Part shown: one piece after another, positions 6,932 to 14,524 of the stretch
Numbering within the stretch: position 1 is the first letter of the stretch
How the letters are laid out: the number at the start of each line of letters is the position of its first letter
The notes under the pieces: model-generated
Seen by the model: the letters and a program-made list of their open reading frames with translations, nothing else
Database searches by the model: none
What the model was told of the DNA's origin: nothing
Assembly: GCA_900549555.1 (NCBI GenBank)
Contig: UROO01000033.1
Coordinates: 1 to 17,329, forward strand
From: an uncultured Collinsella sp.
GTDB lineage: Bacteria; Actinomycetota; Coriobacteriia; Coriobacteriales; Coriobacteriaceae
Direction: 5' to 3'
Length of the DNA stretch: 17,329 nt
Program-made: the position numbers and the translations under genes

Positions 6932-9682
6932 TTATTTGGCGTCTGCCCAGGTCACTCCAGTCGAAGCTTCGGCGATTAGGGGTACGCGTAGGTCTACGAC
7001 GTGTTCCATGACGTCTTGGACCATGGCGGTCAGGCGTTCGACTTCTTCGACCGGGCACTCAAAGTCCAGTTCGTCGTGGACCTGCAAGATCATATGGGCG
7101 GCAAAGCCTTCTTCTTCCAGACGGCGGCTTACGCGGGCCATGGCGATCTTGATGATGTCGGCGGCGGTGCCCTGCATGGGGTGGTTCATGGCCGTGCGCT
7201 CGCCAAAGCCGCGGAGTTGCGGATTTTTGGCCTTGAGCTCCGGAATGTGGCGACGGCGGCCGTACATGGTCTCGGCGTAACCTGTCTGCTTGGCACGCGC
7301 CACCACGTTGTCGAGGAACGTGCGCACGCCCGGGTAGGCCTCGTAGTAGCGGTCGATCATGTCGCGCGCCTCGGCCATCGAGATATGCAGCGACTGCGAC
7401 AGGCCGTAGGCCTGCTGACCATACACAATGCCAAAGTTCACGGCCTTGGCGCGACTGCGCAAGTCGGGCGTTACCTCGGACACCGGCACGCCAAACACGC
7501 GTGCCGCCGTCTCGGCATGGAAGTCCTCGCCCTCGTTAAAGGCGCGTACCAGGTGCTCGTCACCTGAGAGATGTGCCAGCAGACGCAGCTCGATCTGCGA
7601 GTAGTCCACCGCCAAAAAGACGCTTCCCTCGCCTGCCGAAAACGCTGTCTTGACGGTACGCCCCAGCTCCGAGCGCGTCGGGATGTTCTGCAGGTTCGGG
7701 TCGCTCGAGGACAGGCGACCCGTTGCCGTGATGGTCTGGTTGTACGTGGTATGCACGCGACCGTCACCGCGGCGCAGCGGGCCCAGCGTGTCCAGATAGG
7801 TGGACTTGATCTTGGACTTCTCACGCCAATCCAAGATCAGACGCACGATTTCGTGGTCGCGGGCAAGGTCTCTCAGCACCTTGGCGTTGGTCGAATAGTA
7901 GCCGCGCTTAGTCTTTTTGAGGCCCTTGGTCGGAAGCCCCATAACGTCAAATAGCACATGCGAGAGCTGCATGGGACTGCCGATGTTAAACGTCTCATCA
8001 CCCGCCAGGTCACGAATGCTGCGCTCGACCTCGGTGATCTGGGTCGCCAGGCCCTCGGACAGATTACGCAGGCGGTCGGGATCCACGAGCATGCCCGCAC
8101 GCTCCATCTTGGCAAGCACCGGCACGAGCGGCATCTCAATGCCATCGAACACGTTGGCGGCGTTCTCACGGGCCATGCGGTCGCGCAGTGGTGCGACCAG
8201 CGCCAGCGTCAAGGCCGCCGTGCGGGCGGCGGGCGCAGGAGCGTCCTCGCCGGCACCCTCCGCACCGCGCGCCGCAGGCAGCGACATCTGCAGATAGGTA
8301 TCGGCCAGATACGCCTCGTCAAACTCGGAGCGGTCGGAATCCAACAGGTAGGCGGCAACAACGGTATCGAAGATGCGCGTGGAGTCGACTGCCAGCGGAT
8401 CCATGAGCTCAAGCTCGGAAGAGTCGATGGGCGAAAGCTCATGCAGCAGCGCCTTCGTATCCGGGCTCGCCACGCGGCCCTCCATAAACAGGCGCGCAAG
8501 CACGCCGGCGATCACGCCGTGGGCGAAGTTGAAGCCATCGGCCACGGCAGTCGCACCGCCGTCGCCCTCCTCAAGCGCAAGCAGTCCCTTGGGCGTCGCC
8601 AGCCACAGCGTGCGTGTCAGGCCAAAAAGCGCGCCCTCCTCCTTGTCATCGTCCACCACGGCGGCAATCCACTCGCCTGCCTCGATCGCGCGAGCGATCT
8701 CGGCGGCAGCGGCAGCGAGCGCCTCGGCATCGCCGGCAGCAGCGCGCATAACGGGGGGAATCTCAAACGTGCTTGCAGCGGCCGCAGCCCCACCCTCGCC
8801 ACCGATCAATGCCAAGAAACGGTTCTGCATGGCCGTAATGCCGAGCGTGCCCAGCGCCGCGGACACTTCGTCGGCAGAAAACGCCGGGAAGGACGTTTCG
8901 TCAAAGTCGAGCTCGACAGGCGCATCGGTGCGAATGGTTGCGACCTTGCGGCTCAGTAGCGCATCGTCGATGTGCGCACGCAAGTTCTCGCCCATCTTGC
9001 CCTTGACCTCGTCAGCATGCGCGATGACCTCGTCCAAGCTGCCGTACTGCGCAATAAGCGCGCTCGCCTTTTTGGGGCCGATGCCCGGTACGCCGGGAAT
9101 GTTGTCCGACGTATCGCCCTTTAGTCCGTAAAAATCGGGCACGAGCGCCGGCGTAATGCCGTGATACAGGTCATCCACGCTCTCGGGCGTCATAATCGCT
9201 ACGTCGGACAGGCCCTTGCGGGTCGAGACCACGTTGACGTGCTCGGTCACAAGCTGATACATGTCGCGGTCGCCGGTCACCAGCAGCATGTCGCAGCCTG
9301 CCTCCTCACCCAGGCGCGCCATGGTTCCCAGAATATCGTCGCCTTCCCAGCCCTCGGACTGCAGAATCGGCACGTTGAGCGCCGTGAGCAGCTCCTTGAT
9401 CATCGGAAACTGCGCGTGCAGATCGGGGTCCATGGGCGGGCGTTGCGCCTTATACTGCGGCAGCATCTCCATGCGCACGCGTGGCTTGCCCTTGTCAAAC
9501 GCCACGACCACACCGTCGGGGTTAAAGGCATCGATCATCTTGAGAAACATGTTCAGAAAGCCAAAGATCGCGTTGGTGGGGCGACCGTCCGGCGCGTTCA
9601 TGGTCGGCGGCACGGCGTGGAAGGCGCGGTGCATGAGCGAGTTGCCGTCAATAACGGCAAAGGTGCGGCGCTTGTCAGACAT
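6932..9682 (-). CDS. polA: DNA polymerase I
   Basis: 916 residues with the full three-domain layout. Residues 1 to about 300 are the 5'-3' exonuclease: AVIDGNSLMHRAF with Asp12, VAFDKGKP, EGWEGDDILGT, VTGDRDMYQLV, GDTSDNIPGVPGIG. Residues about 310-520 occupy the place of the 3'-5' exonuclease but lack a DTET motif and are alanine-rich, so proofreading is probably absent, as in many Gram-positive Pol I enzymes. The polymerase follows: motif A DYSQIELRLLAHLSGD (from 693), motif B RSRAKAVNFGIVYG (about 742-755), motif C QVHDELDFE with His869-Asp870-Glu871. Role: Okazaki fragment processing and repair synthesis. The start MSDKRRTFAVIDG has GAGGT seven bases upstream; the frame's 13 extra upstream codons are not family-like. 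Divergent from apeB. Confidence 0.97.
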   Translation of the reverse strand: MSDKRRTFAVIDGNSLMHRAFHAVPPTMNAPDGRPTNAIFGFLNMFLKMIDAFNPDGVVVAFDKGKPRVRMEMLPQYKAQRPPMDPDLHAQFPMIKELLTALNVPILQSEGWEGDDILGTMARLGEEAGCDMLLVTGDRDMYQLVTEHVNVVSTRKGLSDVAIMTPESVDDLYHGITPALVPDFYGLKGDTSDNIPGVPGIGPKKASALIAQYGSLDEVIAHADEVKGKMGENLRAHIDDALLSRKVATIRTDAPVELDFDETSFPAFSADEVSAALGTLGITAMQNRFLALIGGEGGAAAAASTFEIPPVMRAAAGDAEALAAAAAEIARAIEAGEWIAAVVDDDKEEGALFGLTRTLWLATPKGLLALEEGDGGATAVADGFNFAHGVIAGVLARLFMEGRVASPDTKALLHELSPIDSSELELMDPLAVDSTRIFDTVVAAYLLDSDRSEFDEAYLADTYLQMSLPAARGAEGAGEDAPAPAARTAALTLALVAPLRDRMARENAANVFDGIEMPLVPVLAKMERAGMLVDPDRLRNLSEGLATQITEVERSIRDLAGDETFNIGSPMQLSHVLFDVMGLPTKGLKKTKRGYYSTNAKVLRDLARDHEIVRLILDWREKSKIKSTYLDTLGPLRRGDGRVHTTYNQTITATGRLSSSDPNLQNIPTRSELGRTVKTAFSAGEGSVFLAVDYSQIELRLLAHLSGDEHLVRAFNEGEDFHAETAARVFGVPVSEVTPDLRSRAKAVNFGIVYGQQAYGLSQSLHISMAEARDMIDRYYEAYPGVRTFLDNVVARAKQTGYAETMYGRRRHIPELKAKNPQLRGFGERTAMNHPMQGTAADIIKIAMARVSRRLEEEGFAAHMILQVHDELDFECPVEEVERLTAMVQDVMEHVVDLRVPLIAEASTGVTWADAK

Positions 9683-9774
9683 ATTGAATACCTCGCTTTG
9701 GGCTGGGCACGGTTTGCTCACACCAGTTTACACGCTCCCTGCCCCGCGGCCACAGCACATCAAGCTCCCCTGCC

Positions 9775-9809
9775 ACCGTGAGCCCGCGCGTGATACGATG
9801 GCTCACGGT
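9775..9809. promoter_or_regulatory. 10-bp inverted repeat around a candidate -10 upstream of apeB
   Basis: ACCGTGAGCC (9775-9784) and GGCTCACGGT (9800-9809) are perfect inverted copies with a 15-base spacer. The spacer ends in TACGAT (9794-9799), a reasonable -10 hexamer for apeB; no good -35 is seen. The arrangement would suit a repressor operator over the promoter, or a hairpin at the 5' end of the mRNA. Confidence 0.4.
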
Positions 9810-9848
9810 ACATCAACCAGCACGATCGATCCGAAAGGAGCCTGCGTC

Positions 9849-11246
9849 ATGGAGCGTCCCTGCGCATGGAAAAAGTACACGCCACAGCAAGTCGAGGAGC
9901 TCGAGGAGCTTTGCCGCGGCTATAAGCAGTTTTTGAGCGAAAACAAGACCGAGCGCCTGTGCGTCAAGACCGGTATCAAGATGGCCGAGGAGGCGGGCTA
10001 CGTCAATCTGGAGACCGTGATCGCCGAGGGCCGCGCGCTCAAGGCCGGCGACAAGGTGTACGCCGCCAACCACGGCAAGGACCTTATGCTCGTCAACCTG
10101 GGAACCACCCCGCTCGAGCAGGGCTTTAACATCCTGGGCGCCCACGTGGACTCGCCGCGCCTGGACCTCAAGCAAAATCCCGCCTTCGAGGTCGGCGACA
10201 TGGCCTACCTCGACACGCACTACTACGGCGGCGTCAAGAGCTACCACTGGGTGGCCTCCCCGCTTGCACTTGTAGGCGTCATCTGCAAAAAGGACGGCAC
10301 CACCGTCGACATCAACATCGGCGACAAGGCGGACGACCCGGTCTTTACCATCTCCGACCTGCTGATCCACCTCTCGAGCGAGCAGATGTCCAAGCCCGCC
10401 AAGGACGCCGTCGACGCAGAGATCCTCGACGTGATCGTGGGCGGCCGTCCCATCAAGTTTGACGAGGACGACAAGGACGCCCCCAAGGAGCCCGTCAAGC
10501 AGATGTTCCTGGACATCCTCAAGGAGCAGTACGACGTCGAGGAGGAGGACTTCCTCTCCGCCGAGATCGAGGTCGTGCCCGCCGGCCCCGCCCGCGACAT
10601 GGGCCTCGACCGCTCCATGATTTTGGGCTATGGCCACGACGACCGCGTCTGCGCCTACCCCTCCATGCTCGCCCAGATCAATGTGGCCAATGTCGAGCGC
10701 ACGAGCATCACGCTCATCGTCGATAAGGAGGAGATCGGCTCCGTAGGTGCCACCGGCATGACGAGCCGTTTCTTCGAGAACACCGTCGCCGAGATCATGA
10801 CGCTCGCCGGCGAGGATAGCCCGCTGACCCTACGCCGCGCACTCGCCCGCAGCCGCATGCTCTCCTCCGACGTGTCTGCCGGCTTCGACCCGGGCTATGC
10901 CGGCAAGTTCGAAACCAAGAACGCCGCCTTTATGGGTCGTGGCCTGTGCTTTAACAAGTACACGGGCAGCCGCGGCAAGGGCGGTTCAAACGACGCCGAC
11001 GCCGAGTACGTGGCCCTCGTCCGCGACATCATGGACGAGGCCGGCGTGGACTTCCAGACCTGCGAGCTCGGCCGCGTCAACGCGGGCGGCGGCGGCACCA
11101 TCGCCTACATCATGGCCAAGTACGGCATGAACGTCATCGACTCCGGCGTTGCCGTCCTGTCCATGCACGCCCTGTGGGAGGTCGCTAACAAGGCCGATAT
11201 CTACGAGGCCTATCGCGGCTACAAGGCCTTCCTCGAGCGCGCCTAA
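9849..11246 (+). CDS. apeB: M18 family aminopeptidase (aspartyl aminopeptidase type)
   Basis: 465 residues, typical for M18 zinc aminopeptidases, which release N-terminal (often acidic) residues from peptides in the cytoplasm. Zinc-site motifs are in order: AHVDSPRLDLKQ with His99 and Asp101, YGHDDRVCAY (Asp264/Asp265), DKEEIGSVGATG with Glu294/Glu295, SSDVSAGFDP with Asp341, and the C-terminal MHALWEVANKADIYEAYRGYKAFL with His440. NAGGGGTIA (411-419) is also family-typical. A long open frame extends upstream across the polA start region, but the ATG at 9849 has AAAGGAG at a good distance and begins the homologous part. The acidic stretch 204-213 and the charged region 226-236 lie in the insert domain. 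It is divergent from polA; yaaA follows on the same strand after a palindromic repeat. Confidence 0.93.
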   Translation: MERPCAWKKYTPQQVEELEELCRGYKQFLSENKTERLCVKTGIKMAEEAGYVNLETVIAEGRALKAGDKVYAANHGKDLMLVNLGTTPLEQGFNILGAHVDSPRLDLKQNPAFEVGDMAYLDTHYYGGVKSYHWVASPLALVGVICKKDGTTVDINIGDKADDPVFTISDLLIHLSSEQMSKPAKDAVDAEILDVIVGGRPIKFDEDDKDAPKEPVKQMFLDILKEQYDVEEEDFLSAEIEVVPAGPARDMGLDRSMILGYGHDDRVCAYPSMLAQINVANVERTSITLIVDKEEIGSVGATGMTSRFFENTVAEIMTLAGEDSPLTLRRALARSRMLSSDVSAGFDPGYAGKFETKNAAFMGRGLCFNKYTGSRGKGGSNDADAEYVALVRDIMDEAGVDFQTCELGRVNAGGGGTIAYIMAKYGMNVIDSGVAVLSMHALWEVANKADIYEAYRGYKAFLERA

Positions 11247-11279
11247 CCAACCCTCGTAAAACGAGCCCAACCAGCCCTT

Positions 11280-11359
11280 TATAACTTGCGGTGAAATAGT
11301 TCCCAGACATGCCTTTTAACAGGCAAAGCAGGAATTATTCCACCGCAACTTCCTTTTTT
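11280..11359 (+). repeat. Palindromic repeat, copy 1 (between apeB and yaaA)
   Basis: Arms TTGCGGTGAAATAGTTCC (11286-11303) and GGAATTATTCCACCGCAA (11331-11348) pair over 18 bases with two non-Watson-Crick positions, around a 27-base loop that itself contains TGCC/GGCA. CTTCCTTTTTTGG follows, so on the plus strand it has the form of a terminator for apeB. The same sequence, with the shared TATAACTTGCGGTG start and GCCTTTTA in the loop, recurs at 12222-12292. The second copy has a perfect stem. Confidence 0.85.
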
Positions 11360-11374
11360 GGCAGAGGAGAGTCC

Positions 11375-12184
11375 ATGCTGCAGGTCATCATTTCGCCCGC
11401 CAAACAGATGCGGACAGCTCAAGATGCCTTTGACGTTTGGGGCATACCGCCTTTTGCACATCAGACGACCCGGCTCCATCAGGCACTGTTGGGCATCGAA
11501 CGCGAGGATGGCGCGGCAGGCCTTCAGGCCCTTTGGAACGTGAGCGACAGGCTACTTACAACGTGTCTGGATACGCTTCACGAATTTATGCCCGTCCTGA
11601 GCGATGCCGACCTCGCCGATCCCGATATCGCACGTCGAATCTCCCCCGCCGCCATGTCCTACCACGGCATCCAATACCAAAGCATGGCGCCCGAGGTGAT
11701 GGATGCCGCACAGCTCGACTGGCTGCAAGACCATCTCTGGATCCTCTCCGGATTGTACGGATGCGTGCGGCCTTTCCATGGCGTTGAGCCCTATCGGCTG
11801 GAGATGGGCGCGAAGATTGCCGTCGACGATGCCCGAGACCTCTACGCGTTTTGGAGCGACAAGCTCGCGCGGGCTATCGCCCCGGCAGGTTCAAACACCA
11901 CGATCGTCAACCTCGCCAGCGTAGAGTATGCCAAAGCCGTTCTGCCCCACCTCGCGGGCGACGCCACAGCCGTCACGTGCCTCTTTGGCGAGGGTATCCG
12001 CAACGGGAAGCCCATCCAACGGTCGACCGCCAGCAAAAAGGCACGCGGTTCGATGGTCCGCTGGATGGCAGAAAACAAGCTCGAGGACGCCGGCCGTCTC
12101 ACCGAGTTCAACATCGGCTATCGCCACGCCCCCGAGCTCTCATACCCAGGCACCCTCGTGTTCATCAACGAACAGATGCTCTAG
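11375..12184 (+). CDS. yaaA: YaaA family peroxide-stress protein (UPF0246/DUF328)
   Basis: 269 residues, near the usual 250-260. E. coli YaaA limits DNA and protein damage under peroxide stress by lowering free intracellular iron; a DNA-binding role has been proposed from structure. Seen: N-terminal LQVIISPAKQM (the ISPAK motif), HDFL-type central region SGLYGCVRPFHGVEPYRLEMG (in order, about 127-147), TTIVNLASVEYAKAVLP, and SKKARGSMVRWMAENK followed by FNIGYRHAPE. The frame opens 22 codons earlier inside the palindromic repeat, but the ATG at 11375 has AGAGGAGA just upstream and starts the conserved region. The gene is bracketed by two copies of the same repeat and has no clear promoter of its own, so it may depend on read-through from apeB. 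Confidence 0.92.
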   Translation: MLQVIISPAKQMRTAQDAFDVWGIPPFAHQTTRLHQALLGIEREDGAAGLQALWNVSDRLLTTCLDTLHEFMPVLSDADLADPDIARRISPAAMSYHGIQYQSMAPEVMDAAQLDWLQDHLWILSGLYGCVRPFHGVEPYRLEMGAKIAVDDARDLYAFWSDKLARAIAPAGSNTTIVNLASVEYAKAVLPHLAGDATAVTCLFGEGIRNGKPIQRSTASKKARGSMVRWMAENKLEDAGRLTEFNIGYRHAPELSYPGTLVFINEQML

Positions 12185-12221
12185 AGCCGCCACCCAAAAC
12201 TGACCCGCTCAGCCTTCTCTA

Positions 12222-12294
12222 TATAACTTGCGGTGGAATAGTTCCTATTTGAGCCTTTTATCGCACAAACGGGAACTATTCCACCGCAACTTTT
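12222..12294 (+). repeat. Palindromic repeat, copy 2 (between yaaA and the membrane protein gene)
   Basis: TTGCGGTGGAATAGTTCC (12228-12245) and GGAACTATTCCACCGCAA (12272-12289) form a perfect 18-bp stem with a 26-base loop, followed by CTTTTATGATTT. It has the same orientation, outer TATAACTT and loop GCCTTTTA as copy 1, 942 bases apart. It sits at the convergent junction of yaaA and the next gene and probably terminates yaaA. Confidence 0.88.
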
Positions 12295-12320
12295 ATGATT
12301 TGGCCGGCTAGGTGCGACAC

Positions 12321-12842
12321 CTATTCTGCTAGGCCGTCGGCCTTTGCAATCCCGCTTGTCGAACCGTCCTGATAGACAATCTTGACGTGCTCAACCTCGG
12401 GCACCGCAACACCCGATGGAGGCTCCAGGCGCCATTCGGTCAAGGCAATATCCATGGTCGTGGGCACATCCCCTTGATCTTTGAGCTTCACCGTCAGCGT
12501 TTTGAGCGTCGCGTCAAACGTCACGCGTTCGATTTCTTCACCTGGAATGGACCCACCACTCAGCTGCAACTGCACAAACTCATCGCGCGGGTACCAATAA
12601 TCGCCCGGAACGGCGAGCGTATTGGCATTACCGCCGGTGCTCCTCACCGTCATAATCGGCAGGCTATCGTCCGCCTCGAACTCCCATGTAGCGCCGCCGC
12701 GACCGCCAAACGTCCAGATACAAAAGGCAATCACCAGCACGGCAAGCACCGCAAAACCAATCGCGACAAGGCCATGGTGCGCGCGGCTCTCCTCGGCCGA
12801 TACATCCCATTGCGTCTCACGATATAGATGCTTGTCTTCCAT
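12321..12842 (-). CDS. Small single-pass membrane protein, unknown function
   Basis: 173 residues. The first ~23 are polar (MEDKHLYRETQWDVSAEESR), then one strongly hydrophobic segment, LVAIGFAVLAVLVIAFCIWTF (in two parts, 25-45), then GGRGG and an external-looking domain of about 120 residues with alternating strands and no cysteines. There is no signal-peptidase or lipobox site, so it is likely an N-in, C-out anchored protein. I recognise no family. The C-terminal part looks beta-rich, with phrases such as ITL-type strands around MDIALTEWRLEPPSG. The start is set by GGGAGG before the ATG at 12840-12842; the open frame beyond it is only the antisense of thiC. It is divergent from thiC, and its start codon lies about 50 bases from the thiC -10. 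Confidence 0.8.
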   Translation of the reverse strand: MEDKHLYRETQWDVSAEESRAHHGLVAIGFAVLAVLVIAFCIWTFGGRGGATWEFEADDSLPIMTVRSTGGNANTLAVPGDYWYPRDEFVQLQLSGGSIPGEEIERVTFDATLKTLTVKLKDQGDVPTTMDIALTEWRLEPPSGVAVPEVEHVKIVYQDGSTSGIAKADGLAE

Positions 12843-12867
12843 GTTCGCCTCCCCACAGGCACGCTCG

Positions 12868-12898
12868 TTGGCCCAATCGTACCCATTCAGGCTATACT
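12868..12898 (+). promoter_or_regulatory. Likely thiC promoter
   Basis: TATACT (12893-12898) is a strong -10 match. The best -35, TTGGCC (12868-12873), is 19 bases away, longer than ideal. Transcription would start near 12905, just before the riboswitch aptamer. Confidence 0.45.
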
Positions 12899-12910
12899 TG
12901 AGCCCATGAC

Positions 12911-13009
12911 ATAAACGGGGAGCTTGCGGGACAAGACGGCAGGCTGAGATTGGGCGCGCCCGCCCTGACCCGCAAACCTGATATGGGTAATGCCAACGAA
13001 GGGAGCCGT
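12911..13009 (+). promoter_or_regulatory. TPP riboswitch (THI box) controlling thiC
   Basis: Conserved aptamer blocks occur in order: GGGGAGC (12917), GGCTGAGAT (12942-12950), GACCC (12967-12971), ACCTGAT (12976), TGGGTAATGCCA (12984-12995) and GAAGGGA (12998-13004). A GC stem lies between CTGAGAT and GACCC (GGGCG/CGCCC). The final GAAGGGAG is also the only ribosome binding site of thiC, whose ATG is at 13014. There is no room for a separate terminator or anti-sequestor, so TPP binding probably blocks ribosome access directly. The closing P1 stem looks short (ACGG/CCGT). Confidence 0.96.
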
Positions 13010-13013
13010 GCCA

Positions 13014-14348
13014 ATGAGCACACAGACCGAGCCCAAGCTCGTCACGCAAATCGACTTCGCCCGCGCCGGGCAGATCACGCCGCAGATGAAGGAGGTTGCC
13101 GAGTGCGAGCATCGCGACCCCGAGTACATCCGCAAGCGCGTGGCAGACGGCCGCATCGCCATTCCCGCCAACATCGTGCATATCAAAAAGGGCATGCGCG
13201 CCTTTGGTGTCGGCGAGGGCCTGTCCACCAAGGTCAACGTCAACCTGGGCATCTCGGGCGACAAGGCCGATGCCGCCGAGGAGTGGAAGAAGGTCAAGAT
13301 CGCCGAGGACTTTGGCGCCGACGCCATCATGGACCTCTCCAACTCGGGCAAGACGCGCCAGTTCCGCCAGCAGCTCATCGACGAGACGCCGCTTATGGTG
13401 GGCACCGTCCCCATGTATGACGCCATCGGCTACATGGAAAAGCCGCTGGTCAAGCTCACCAAGGACGATCTGCTCGAGGTCGTGCGCGCTCATGCCGAGG
13501 ACGGCGTGGACTTTATGACCATCCACTGCGGCATCAACAAGTCGGTCATCAAAACCTTTAAGGAGACCGGCCGCCTCATGAACATTGTCAGTCGCGGCGG
13601 CTCGCTGCTGTTTGGCTGGATGGAAGTCACCGGTAACGAGAACCCCTTCTACGAGTTCTACGACGAGGTGCTCGAGATCTGTCACGAATACGACGTGACG
13701 ATCTCGCTCGGCGACTCCTGCCGCCCGGGCTGCCTCTACGACTCCAACGACGCAACCGAGACCGCCGAGATGATCGAGCTGGGCAAGCTGTGCAAGCGCG
13801 CTTGGGCCGCCGGCGTCCAGGTTATGGTCGAAGGCCCGGGTCACATGGCGCTCGACGAGATCGCCGCCAACATGAAACTGCAGAAGCGCCTGTGCCACAA
13901 CGCCCCGTTCTATGTGCTCGGGCCGCTGGTGACCGATATCGGCGTGGGCTACGACCACATCACCGCTGCCATCGGCGGCGCCATCTCCGCCAGCTCCGGT
14001 GCCGACTTCCTGTGCTACGTGACGCCGGCCGAGCACCTGTGCCTGCCCAACGCCCAGGACGTGCTCGACGGCCTCATGGCCACCAAGATCGCCGCACACG
14101 CCGCCGACATCGCCAAAAAGGTGCCCCACGCCCGCGACATGGACGACAAGATGGGCCAGGCACGCCGCAAGCTCGACTGGGACGCCATGTGGAAGTGCGC
14201 GCTCGACCCGGTCACCGGCAAGAAGCGCTACGAGGAATCCCCCGCCGCCACCGAGGGCACCTGCACCATGTGTGGCAAGATGTGCGCCGTCCGCACCGTC
14301 AACAAGGTGTTCGAAGGCACGACAATCGACCTCGGCATGGAGGACTAA
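13014..14348 (+). CDS. thiC: Phosphomethylpyrimidine synthase ThiC
   Basis: 444 residues, the short form of ThiC without the extra N-terminal domain of enterobacterial enzymes. It is a radical-SAM enzyme that rearranges AIR to HMP-phosphate, the pyrimidine half of thiamine. Seen: NVNLGISGD (75-83), MDLSNSG (106-112), MTIHCGINK (168-176), SRGGSLL (193-199), SLGDSCRPGCLYDSND (231-246), VEGPGHMALDEI (272-283), and YDHITAAIGGA (313-323). The C-terminal cluster motif is C417-x2-C420-x3-C424, one residue shorter than the C-x2-C-x4-C of E. coli ThiC; as I recall this spacing is found in short-form relatives. The start at 13014, not the in-frame ATG at 12990, is chosen because 12990 lies inside the aptamer and the riboswitch GAAGGGAG fits 13014. 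Followed by thiD. Confidence 0.98.
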   Translation: MSTQTEPKLVTQIDFARAGQITPQMKEVAECEHRDPEYIRKRVADGRIAIPANIVHIKKGMRAFGVGEGLSTKVNVNLGISGDKADAAEEWKKVKIAEDFGADAIMDLSNSGKTRQFRQQLIDETPLMVGTVPMYDAIGYMEKPLVKLTKDDLLEVVRAHAEDGVDFMTIHCGINKSVIKTFKETGRLMNIVSRGGSLLFGWMEVTGNENPFYEFYDEVLEICHEYDVTISLGDSCRPGCLYDSNDATETAEMIELGKLCKRAWAAGVQVMVEGPGHMALDEIAANMKLQKRLCHNAPFYVLGPLVTDIGVGYDHITAAIGGAISASSGADFLCYVTPAEHLCLPNAQDVLDGLMATKIAAHAADIAKKVPHARDMDDKMGQARRKLDWDAMWKCALDPVTGKKRYEESPAATEGTCTMCGKMCAVRTVNKVFEGTTIDLGMED

Positions 14349-14390
14349 CTCGTCACCGGAGCCACAAACGGCCACAAGGTGTTCGTCAAT

Positions 14391-14406
14391 TGTTGACATG
14401 TGAACA
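14391..14406. promoter_or_regulatory. 16-bp dyad overlapping a TTGACA, thiC-thiD spacer
   Basis: TGTTGACATGTGAACA is symmetric at 14 of 16 positions around ACATGT and contains a consensus -35 TTGACA (14393-14398). The -10 at the right distance (ATTTAC, 14416-14421) is weak. A perfect 10-bp palindrome TTTACGTAAA follows at 14418-14427. It could be an operator with a promoter for thiD. Confidence 0.3.
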
Positions 14407-14439
14407 TTTTCTTACATTTACGTAAAGATTGCACCACCC

Positions 14440-14479
14440 GCCCGGGATCGGCATACAGCCGGCCCGGGCACTTTATAAT
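14440..14479 (+). promoter_or_regulatory. GC hairpin followed by TATAAT, upstream of thiD
   Basis: GCCCGGG (14440-14446) pairs with CCCGGGC (14463-14469), with GGC/GCC inside; ACTTTATAATG follows directly. The hairpin could terminate thiC transcripts, and the TATAAT at 14474-14479 is a perfect -10 for thiD about 45 bases before its ATG, but no -35 is seen at 16-18 bases. The two readings exclude neither one another nor simple read-through. Confidence 0.35.
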
Positions 14480-14524
14480 GCAGGCAGAAGACCCATTTGA
14501 ATCCGACCGAACAAGGGAGCGAAC

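Noticed and set aside
7958..9131. Long plus-strand ORFs over polA
   Set aside because: Shadows of polA, arginine- or serine-rich, no motifs, no ribosome sites.
9261..9848. N-terminal extension of the aminopeptidase
   Set aside because: The open frame runs antisense through polA; the ATG at 9849 has a strong ribosome site and starts the family-like region.
12990..13013. Upstream in-frame ATG for thiC
   Set aside because: It lies within the conserved TGGGTAATGCCA block of the riboswitch, with no ribosome site before it.
12843..14399. Extension of the membrane-protein frame to about 690 codons across thiC
   Set aside because: The extra part is antisense to thiC; a ribosome site at 12842 sets the short start.
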